Position numbers and translations under genes: made by a program
Shown: positions 1-5,613 of the stretch, one piece after another
Layout: the number at the start of each line of letters is the position of its first letter
Numbering within the stretch: position 1 is the first letter of the stretch
Assembly (NCBI GenBank): GCA_019186985.1
Contig: JABARQ010000023.1
Location: forward strand, 1 to 64,000
Origin: Prosthecobacter sp.
GTDB lineage: Bacteria; Verrucomicrobiota; Verrucomicrobiia; Verrucomicrobiales; Verrucomicrobiaceae
Length of the DNA stretch: 64,000 nt
Direction: 5' to 3'
Notes under the pieces: generated by a model
What the model was told of the DNA's origin: nothing
Databases searched by the model: none
What the model saw: only the letters and a program-made list of their open reading frames with translations

Positions 1-55
1 CGGCCTCTCGTAGCTTCTTGATGATCTCTTCATCTGTGTGTCTCTTGCGTTTCAT
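1..55 (-). CDS. IS3-family transposase OrfA, N-terminal fragment
   Basis: Starting at ATG 55 on the minus strand the reading is MKRKRHTDEEIIKKLREA, which then leaves the window. The pattern MKRKRx(T)xExII..LREA is the familiar start of IS3-family OrfA helix-turn-helix proteins, which bind the element ends. Only 18 residues are visible, so intactness cannot be judged. The identification rests on this short motif and the adjacent terminal repeat. Confidence 0.55.
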   Translation of the reverse strand, partial: MKRKRHTDEEIIKKLREA

Positions 56-126
56 GGTGTCTGGTGATGCGCTTCGCGCTCCTCAGACTATCATAGCACT
101 TGGCTCAACTCTTGGGGAGCAGACCA
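1..126 (-). mobile_element. End of an IS3-family insertion sequence, cut by the window edge
   Basis: The minus strand carries the first 18 codons of an IS3-type orfA, followed upstream by what looks like an IS terminus. Read on the minus strand the terminus begins TGGTCTGCTCCCC at 126. It resembles the end of the next element at 129, which suggests two related elements inserted nearly end to end with only two bases between them. The rest of the element is outside the window. Confidence 0.55.
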
Positions 127-168
127 CCTGTAATGCTCCCCTTATAGTTGGACAAGAGCCAGTGTTAT

Positions 169-1080
169 TCAGGCGGCTTGTTGTTGGGGTGGGTTGCATA
201 GGGTGAGGTAGGTTTGGCGCGGGGTGTTGTATTTCAGTGCGGAGTGGCTGCGTTGGGTGTTGTAGTGTTCGAGGTATCTGGCGACCGTCGCCCGTGCGGC
301 GGTGAGGTTCTCAAAGCGGTGCTGCCAGGCGCATTCCTCTTTGAAGGTGCGGATGAACCGCTCGCACAGCCCGTTTTGCTCGGGCGTGTACGGCGCGATG
401 TATTCCTGCGTGAGGCCGTAGTCGCGCACGAGGGCGCGGTAGGCTCGCGAGCCGAAGACCAGGCCGTTATCGTGGCGCAAGGTGAGGCCTGATGGAGCGC
501 CCCGGGTGGTGCCGAAGCGATGCAGCAGGGCCTCTTCCAGCGCACGCTCGGCCGTCTTGGCGCGGGCGGTGTGCGCCAGCTCCCAGCCGAGCACCTCACG
601 CGAGCAGCAGTCGATGACCGGCACGAAGGCGCACCAGCCGTCGCGACCGCAGTCCACGGTGGCGATGTCGGTGGCCCAGCGCTGGTTGGGAGCTGCGGCG
701 ATGGACTTGAGGTGCTGCACACGCGGTCGGCGTCCGGTGTGGCGCTGCCTGCATGTCCAGCGGTGCAGGCGCATGATGCGGTGGACCTTCTTGCGGTTGA
801 CGATCATGCCCTGGCCTTTGGTGAGGCGGGCATGAGTCATGCGCACGCCGTAGGTGGGATGAGCTTGGATCACCGTACGGATGGCCTCGACGCACACCGG
901 ATCGCATTGCGGCTCGAGGTGGCGTCCACGCGGCTGGTAGTAGGTGGTGGAGCGTGCCACGCCGAACAGACGGCACAGCACGCTCACGGGCACCTGAGGG
1001 GATCCCGATTGGAGGAGGATGTTTTGCATGGCTACCACGAGATCCCTTCCGGCAAGTCCTTGCCTTGATAGCGATGAGCT
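169..1080 (-). CDS. IS3-family transposase OrfB (DDE integrase domain)
   Basis: This is the catalytic half of the IS3 transposase, entered by a -1 frameshift at about 1080 or started separately at ATG 1029. From that ATG the protein is 286 aa. The order is an HTH_21-type segment (YGVRMTHARL), then the rve/DDE core. The probable catalytic residues are D in WATDIATVD, D in LRHDNG and E in EQNGLCERFIRTFKEE. The frame is open without internal stops and the C-terminus (YNTQRSHSALKYNTP) is normal for the family, so the enzyme looks intact. The slippage gives an OrfAB of about 410 aa. Confidence 0.8.
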   Translation of the reverse strand, partial: SSSLSRQGLAGRDLVVAMQNILLQSGSPQVPVSVLCRLFGVARSTTYYQPRGRHLEPQCDPVCVEAIRTVIQAHPTYGVRMTHARLTKGQGMIVNRKKVHRIMRLHRWTCRQRHTGRRPRVQHLKSIAAAPNQRWATDIATVDCGRDGWCAFVPVIDCCSREVLGWELAHTARAKTAERALEEALLHRFGTTRGAPSGLTLRHDNGLVFGSRAYRALVRDYGLTQEYIAPYTPEQNGLCERFIRTFKEECAWQHRFENLTAARATVARYLEHYNTQRSHSALKYNTPRQTYLTLCNPPQQQAA

Positions 1081-1400
1081 TTTTTTAAAATGTCCACATG
1101 CAGGGTGAGCTCTCCGACCTTGGCCAGCAGGGTCTTTTCGCGAGCCTCGAACTGCTGGGCGAGATCGCGCGGGTGGCTGCGGAGAGCCTCGGTGCCCTGG
1201 GTGATGAAGTCGTCCCTCCACTGCTCGACTTCGGCCAGGGTAAGCGCATGCTGTCGGGCAGCTTCTGCAGCGGTGGTCTTGCCCTGGAGGATGTCGATGA
1301 CGAGGGCGGCCTTGCGTTTGGCGGTCCAGCGCTGCGGACCATCGGCATCGGCGTCAATCTCAGCGGCAGGAGGCGTGGTGGGGGCTTTGGACTTACTCAT
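1032..1400 (-). CDS. IS3-family transposase OrfA
   Basis: This is a DNA-binding helix-turn-helix protein of 122 aa if it starts at ATG 1400 (MSKSKAPTT). The frame is open further upstream to 1490, but that part is low in similarity and covers a large hairpin. The core (WTAKRKAALVIDILQGKTT and EVEQWRDDFI) is typical of IS3-family OrfA, and the C-terminal helix (LTLHVDILKKA) resembles its leucine-zipper region. It overlaps the orfB frame. A run of seven A residues on the coding strand at 1086-1080 is a likely -1 slippage site producing an OrfAB fusion transposase. Confidence 0.75.
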   Translation of the reverse strand: MSKSKAPTTPPAAEIDADADGPQRWTAKRKAALVIDILQGKTTAAEAARQHALTLAEVEQWRDDFITQGTEALRSHPRDLAQQFEAREKTLLAKVGELTLHVDILKKAHRYQGKDLPEGISW

Positions 1401-1450
1401 GGCAGGAAACTCCGGGTTGAGGGTGAAGAATGGCAAGGGGGCGTGGGCGA

Positions 1451-1541
1451 CCGCGCAGAAGCTCTGTTTCGGCTTGGCTGTGGTCTCCACTCGCTACGCT
1501 CGCGGAGACCACAGCCAAGCCTTCACAGAGCATCTGCGCGG
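1451..1541. repeat. Long inverted repeat inside the IS, upstream of orfA
   Basis: Arms 1471-1488 and 1504-1521 are perfect 18-bp inverted repeats around a 15-nt loop. Pairing continues outward with a few mismatches to about 1451 and 1541. The structure sits between the right end of the IS and the orfA start. It could be a transcription block that limits read-through into the transposase, or an inserted small palindrome. Confidence 0.6.
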
Positions 1542-1641
1542 GGTGGATCTGTGCCTGATTATGGATCAGGTCGGTGAGCTTATCACATGTCCAATCCATG
1601 AGGGGGACGGAGCATGCCTTTAAAGACCTTTTGGTTGTGTT

Positions 1642-2028
1642 TTATTTTAACAACAACCACTCATCACCATTGCAATTGTACATTATTATACAATCGCTTA
1701 CACATGGTTTTATAATCGCTATTACATGCGGGTATGATTTTGACATTAATAAGCAATTCGTGACACAGTTTACATACTGGTATTCTTCAGCGTACTGAGC
1801 ACCAACCGCGTCCCTCAGTTTAACCGGAAACTCATTATTTGAAGCATGATAATATGTTAATTTGTCCCTCATAAAAACCATGTTACTGCTATCATGAGAA
1901 ACCTTTCCCCATTTAATTGCATGAGAATATATCGCATAACATAAATGACTGACTAATAACGCCAGAATAACAAGGAATAATCGCCAAAGGCGATTAGTGT
2001 TTGTCTTTGCAGCAGCGTGGGTCATCAT
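1642..2028 (-). CDS. Small membrane-anchored protein, candidate immunity protein for RHS tip 1
   Basis: This is a 128-aa protein if it starts at ATG 2028 (MMTHAAAKTN). That start overlaps the last 35 bases of the preceding RHS cassette, and no clear Shine-Dalgarno site is visible, so translational coupling is likely. It has one strong transmembrane segment near residues 15-32 (LWRLFLVILALLVSHL) and then a polar C-terminal domain of about 90 aa with several cysteines. I do not recognise the family. Its position directly after a variable RHS tip, its membrane segment and its low GC content are what one expects of a toxin-immunity gene. The function is inferred from context only. Confidence 0.5.
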   Translation of the reverse strand: MMTHAAAKTNTNRLWRLFLVILALLVSHLCYAIYSHAIKWGKVSHDSSNMVFMRDKLTYYHASNNEFPVKLRDAVGAQYAEEYQYVNCVTNCLLMSKSYPHVIAIIKPCVSDCIIMYNCNGDEWLLLK

Positions 2029-3298
2029 TGTTAATATCGAAATTTGATAAGCAGCACGTCGAAATTCGCTTAGCTTGCCATGCTGATAAACAAACACTGC
2101 TAAAGTCTGCTCCAACTGACCCGGCAGCTAAGCCTGCACGGTTACCATCACGGTCCGAATCACTATCGATGGCATCATTACTTCCATCATCACCACCAGC
2201 AAGTAGAGCTAAACCATAAACTAATGGCATAGCAATATTATTTGGGACAATGCCAATCTTTTTTCTCGCCATGCAGTTACTCATGCAGTGACGATAAAAA
2301 CCAGACATTTTTCCGCATTCTTCTCCTGGGGCTTGATTATCATTAAAACCTATTCCATTCGCTTCCAAATAGTCGCTGATTAGGTCATTAATATCCAACC
2401 CAAGATAATCTGATTGGTTTACTACATCATTGGCTAACATGGCAAAATGGTTTATACCACCCCGTTCAGCTATGGGATCCCTTGTCGTCCAGCGGCCATG
2501 AGTGGGATCGTAGAAACGGTAGCCGTAATAATAGAGTGCGCTGGTGTGCTCCACGGATTTGGTGCTGAAGCGGTAGCGGTTGGCGTCGGCGTAGATTCCG
2601 CTCTTTGCCAGCGTGCGGCCGAAGGCGTCGTAGCGATAGCTGGCGACCACGGCGGCTGAGACGTTTGTGATCTCCACAATGTTCCCATTGCCGTCGTAAT
2701 GGTAGTGATAGCTGCCTGCATTGCCTGGGGTGTAGTCCACCGCCTGAACCAGGCCGCCCACACCCCCGGCACCCTGAAGGCTGCCGCTGAGGTCCTCTCC
2801 CCACAGATATCGGCGCTGGAGCACATTCGCCGTTCCGACGCGGCGATATTCGGCGATGACGTTCCAGCCGTCATGAATGAAGAAGGTGGTTCCGGAGGCG
2901 TCCGTGCGGCTGATGCGCCGCTGCAACCCGTCATAAGTGAACGATTCCTTGACCGTGGTGCCAACCGCAACCTGGGTCGTGACGCTCAGGATTTCACTGC
3001 GGCCGCTCCAGGTGAAGGTGCGCGTGTATCCATCGTGAAGAAGATCGCCTTGGGGATTAGATCCAGTTCTGGAAAACGGGTACGCACACAGCGTCCGCAG
3101 GCTGACTTCATTGATGGTGAATTTCATGTTTCCGTGCTTTTGCAGTTGTTGAATAGCATGCTCAGCCAAGACCACGCACGATTGTGGACGCATGGTAATC
3201 TGGCCTTCAGTGCCCATATCCAAGAACGGCCAGAAAAACTGTTCGAAGCCTACATCATCTTCACTTTGATCCTCAACTCTGCTGCAAAGGGGATTCAT
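1994..3298 (-). CDS. Displaced RHS C-terminal cassette 1 (partial RHS core plus tip)
   Basis: This 434-aa ORF has three parts. Residues 1-82 are a leader shared only with cassette 2. Residues about 83-270 are almost identical to the end of the RHS core of the 1746-aa protein, including LYYYGYRFYDPTHGRWTTRD. The last part, about 135 aa after the junction NQSDYLGLD, is a unique tip. The tip has eight cysteines, among them YRHCMSNC and a closing CC, plus an Asp-rich stretch (DAIDSDSDRDGN). It lacks a signal peptide and most of the YD shell. It is probably a silent or recombination donor cassette rather than a complete effector, though the frame is intact and could be translated. Confidence 0.7.
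   Translation of the reverse strand: MNPLCSRVEDQSEDDVGFEQFFWPFLDMGTEGQITMRPQSCVVLAEHAIQQLQKHGNMKFTINEVSLRTLCAYPFSRTGSNPQGDLLHDGYTRTFTWSGRSEILSVTTQVAVGTTVKESFTYDGLQRRISRTDASGTTFFIHDGWNVIAEYRRVGTANVLQRRYLWGEDLSGSLQGAGGVGGLVQAVDYTPGNAGSYHYHYDGNGNIVEITNVSAAVVASYRYDAFGRTLAKSGIYADANRYRFSTKSVEHTSALYYYGYRFYDPTHGRWTTRDPIAERGGINHFAMLANDVVNQSDYLGLDINDLISDYLEANGIGFNDNQAPGEECGKMSGFYRHCMSNCMARKKIGIVPNNIAMPLVYGLALLAGGDDGSNDAIDSDSDRDGNRAGLAAGSVGADFSSVCLSAWQAKRISTCCLSNFDINNDDPRCCKDKH
2480..3050 (-). repeat. RHS core repeat, copy 1
   Basis: This ~570-bp block is nearly identical to 4182-4752 and 6075-6645. It encodes the end of the RHS core from GDLLHDGYTRTFTWSG to GRWTTRD. Similarity to copy 2 alone continues through the leader to about 3365. 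Direct repeats of this length can recombine and place a new tip on the full-length RHS gene. Confidence 0.85.
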
Positions 3299-3463
3299 TT
3301 ATGCTTCCGAATTAGCATCCTATTCCATTATTGCTCATTCAATGCCAAGCCAGGCTGTTCGTGTTTATGCACAAGTCAGCACTTCACTTTTTTGCTTTAT
3401 AATTTTATACATTAATCTAAAAATTTAGGACAACCAGTTGGTAGCAGTGTCAATTTAACTGAA
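3299..3463. other. AT-rich intergenic stretch upstream of RHS cassette 1
   Basis: No gene is seen. The first ~65 bp resemble 5001-5065 upstream of cassette 2, so the duplicated unit includes this 5' flank and perhaps a promoter. The rest is AT-rich and without obvious structure. Confidence 0.4.
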
Positions 3464-3787
3464 TCAAAATGATTGATTACCTTTAGAATCTCTCACAACC
3501 ACTCTTCCTAGCCAATTATGACCTAAGTCTTTGATATTTACCCCCTCTGCCTTGGCCCACTCGGTGTTAGAAAAGAAAACAAGATCACATTTAAGTTTCC
3601 ATCTTATCACTAAGAGGTGAACACAAATAATGATTGCTGGCAGAAGGTATGAACCATTCACAAATATTTTAGCTAATGGAATCCCCAACGTTAACGCCGT
3701 CCAAATCCCATAAAGAGAAGACCTTATGGTAAGATCCCCTCTTTCGCTTTTCGTTAGATGACATATTTGAAATTCTGTGCTTTTCAT
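3464..3787 (-). CDS. Small integral membrane protein, candidate immunity protein for RHS tip 2
   Basis: This is a 107-aa protein starting at ATG 3787, 13 bp after the stop of RHS cassette 2. The start is chosen because AAGAGGGG lies a few bases upstream, one of the better Shine-Dalgarno sites in the window. The frame is open further upstream to 4093, but that part overlaps the RHS tip. Two hydrophobic stretches (IWTALTLGIPLAKIF and YLLPAIIICVHLLVI) suggest a two-pass membrane protein with a polar C-terminus (WAKAEGVNIKDLGHNW). The family is not recognised. The immunity role is inferred from its tight coupling to the toxin tip and its AT-rich composition. Confidence 0.55.
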   Translation of the reverse strand: MKSTEFQICHLTKSERGDLTIRSSLYGIWTALTLGIPLAKIFVNGSYLLPAIIICVHLLVIRWKLKCDLVFFSNTEWAKAEGVNIKDLGHNWLGRVVVRDSKGNQSF

Positions 3788-3800
3788 GAAGCCCCTCTTG

Positions 3801-5000
3801 CTAGTTTTGCTTTTTGCATACACACGGGCAGTTTTCGATTGTGTCATCCCGCTCTGCCGCACAATCGTCAACATCCATGAAGTAAACCACGCTTGCAGTA
3901 GCCGTAATCGTTGCGACGCAAGTCGCAAAACAGGCTGGATAACCAATCGAACTTGCGATGCAGCCAGCTGCGCAACCAGAAACCCCCATCGAAAGATTAC
4001 TTCTAAATGACTTCCAAGCCCCTCTTTTACAAGACTCAAAAGCTTCATTGGCGGCATTGACGCATGCTTCATCTTTAACATGACCATTTTCACATCCCAG
4101 CAGACCTAACTTGTCGAAGCCGTTCAATAGTGAAATTGAAAAAGCATATCTATTAACCCCATCTTTCTCCCCAATCGGGTCCCTCGTGGTCCAGCGGCCA
4201 TGAGTGGGATCGTAGAAACGGTAGCCGTAATAATAGAGTGCGCTGGTGTGCTCCACGGGTTTGGTGCTGAAGCGGTAGCGGTTGGCGTCGGCGTAGATAC
4301 CGCTCTTTGCCAGCGTGCGGCCGAAGGCGTCGTAGCGATAGCTGGCGACCACGGCGGCTGAGACGTTTGTGATCTCCACAATGTTCCCATTGCCGTCGTA
4401 ATGGTAGTGATAGCTGCCTGCATTGCCTGGGGTGTAGTCCACCGCCTGAACCAGGCCGCCCACACCCCCGGCACCCTGAAGGCTGCCGCTGAGGTCCTCT
4501 CCCCACAGATATCGGCGCTGGAGCACATTCGCCGTTCCGACGCGGCGATATTCGGCGATGACGTTCCAGCCGTCATGAATGAAGAAGGTGGTTCCGGAGG
4601 CGTCCGTGCGGCTGATGCGCCGCTGCAACCCGTCATAAGTGAACGATTCCTTGACCGTGGTGCCAACCGCAACCTGGGTCGTGACGCTCAGGATTTCACT
4701 GCGGCCGCTCCAGGTGAAGGTGCGCGTGTATCCATCGTGAAGAAGATCGCCTTGGGCATTAGATGCAAATCTGGCTAAGTGGTGCGCGGGCAGCCTCCGC
4801 AGGCTGACCTTGTTGATGGTGAATTCCATGATTCTATGCTGCTGTAGTTTTTGAATAGCATGCTCAGCCAAGACCACGCACGATTGTGGACGCAAGGTAA
4901 TCCGGCCTTCAGCGCCCATATCCAAGAACGGCCAGAAAAACTGTGGAAAGCCTTCATCAGCTTCACTCTGATCCTCAACTCTGCTGCAAAGGGGATTCAT
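3801..5000 (-). CDS. Displaced RHS C-terminal cassette 2 (partial RHS core plus Cys-rich tip)
   Basis: This 399-aa ORF has the same layout as cassette 1. It has a leader of about 82 aa (MNPLCSRVEDQSEADEGF), the near-identical end of the RHS core, then a tip of about 100 aa after the junction GFDKLGLLG. The tip is unusual, with 11 cysteines in about 100 residues and a Gly/Ala-rich hydrophobic centre (GCAAGCIASSIGYPACFATC) that could form a membrane hairpin. It resembles a small disulfide-rich or membrane-active peptide more than a nuclease or deaminase. No signal peptide or YD shell is present, so it is probably a donor cassette for the main RHS gene. Confidence 0.7.
   Translation of the reverse strand: MNPLCSRVEDQSEADEGFPQFFWPFLDMGAEGRITLRPQSCVVLAEHAIQKLQQHRIMEFTINKVSLRRLPAHHLARFASNAQGDLLHDGYTRTFTWSGRSEILSVTTQVAVGTTVKESFTYDGLQRRISRTDASGTTFFIHDGWNVIAEYRRVGTANVLQRRYLWGEDLSGSLQGAGGVGGLVQAVDYTPGNAGSYHYHYDGNGNIVEITNVSAAVVASYRYDAFGRTLAKSGIYADANRYRFSTKPVEHTSALYYYGYRFYDPTHGRWTTRDPIGEKDGVNRYAFSISLLNGFDKLGLLGCENGHVKDEACVNAANEAFESCKRGAWKSFRSNLSMGVSGCAAGCIASSIGYPACFATCVATITATASVVYFMDVDDCAAERDDTIENCPCVCKKQN
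4182..4752 (-). repeat. RHS core repeat, copy 2
   Basis: This block is nearly identical to 2480-3050 (offset 1702 bp) and to 6075-6645. In cassettes 1 and 2 the homologous unit also includes the leader and about 65 bp of 5' flank, making a repeated unit of roughly 0.9 kb. Confidence 0.85.
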
Positions 5001-5117
5001 TTTTTAATGCCTCCTTAGAATCCTATTCTTTTGTTGCCTTCTCAATGACAAGCCAAGCTAATGCCGTTTTCATATTTCCTGCCTCGCTCCATATTTCCAT
5101 AACTTATTATTAACCAA
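5001..5117. other. AT-rich intergenic stretch upstream of RHS cassette 2
   Basis: No gene is seen. The part next to the cassette (to about 5065) matches the flank of cassette 1. It may hold a promoter, but I cannot point to convincing -35 and -10 boxes. Confidence 0.35.
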
Positions 5118-5325
5118 CTATTGACGCCAATCGCGCGTTATGATTTCACCTAGCGTGGCTAAGTTGATCGAGAATGCCATCATCGTATCGGAATTCCGAA
5201 AGGCATAATAACTCAAATAGATCATCACTGCCGCATACAAATAATGTAAAATTAATCTGGTTTGATTGTTCAAATTCACTATAACTTAAATTTAGATTCC
5301 ATAGACTGCGCTTTTTTCGTCCTGA
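5118..5325 (-). pseudogene. Possible decayed small ORF downstream of the tip-3 immunity gene
   Basis: Immediately after the TAG at 5328-5326 the same minus-strand frame stays open for about 55 codons (RSLWNLNLSYSEFEQSNQ, then a Leu/Phe-rich stretch) to a TGA near 5149. A one-base shift just before that stop would continue through LGEIITRDWRQ to a stop at 5118. No start codon is visible. The composition looks protein-like, so this may be the remnant of another immunity gene. The evidence is only the open frame and apparent frameshift. Confidence 0.3.
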
Positions 5326-5613
5326 CTAAATTGGCAACTTATCTAGGACTTCATTGATGGATCGATTTATCGTATAAGCTGGATATAAAATATGAAAAAT
5401 CGCCAAGGAGCCGAAAGAGATCGAAAACCATTTTCGCTTTTCGTATGGGACCAGACACGACAGTCCCACCATCAGAAGATTGGCATTTGCCAATATCCAC
5501 TGTGAAGTGATAAAGAGTTTTCGATCGACCAAGAAATGTGGCGAAGACAAAAGATAACTGACCATTGAAAAAAAGGTCAAGACTACGGCTAATACCTTGA
5601 ATGTTCTTATCAC
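5326..5613 (-). CDS. Small integral membrane protein, candidate immunity protein for RHS tip 3
   Basis: This is a 95-aa, mostly hydrophobic protein with about three transmembrane segments (VLAVVLTFFSMVSYLL, ILANANLLMVGLSCLV and FSISFGSLAIFHILY). It starts with GTG at 5613, whose last two bases lie in the TGA stop of the RHS gene (GTGA overlap), so its translation is probably coupled to the toxin. No Shine-Dalgarno site is visible. I do not recognise the family. Its position after the RHS tip and its membrane nature fit an immunity protein against a membrane-acting tip. The function is inferred. Confidence 0.55.
   Translation of the reverse strand: MIRTFKVLAVVLTFFSMVSYLLSSPHFLVDRKLFITSQWILANANLLMVGLSCLVPYEKRKWFSISFGSLAIFHILYPAYTINRSINEVLDKLPI

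Larger units (their letters stand above)
129..1619 (-). mobile_element. IS3-family insertion sequence, about 1.49 kb
   Basis: The element holds orfA and orfB on the minus strand with an A-rich slippage site between them. The left end starts TGTAATGCTCCCC at 129 and contains TTGGACA. The right end, read inward from 1619, has ATGCTCC and TTGGACA at similar spacing, so the termini form an imperfect inverted repeat. I could not find a convincing target duplication. The right end lies only about 22 bp from the stop of the last small ORF of the RHS array, so the element bounds that array. Confidence 0.65.

Noticed and set aside
3788-4093. Upstream extension of the tip-2 immunity ORF to 209 aa
   Set aside because: This part overlaps the RHS tip in another frame, and a good Shine-Dalgarno site precedes the ATG at 3787.
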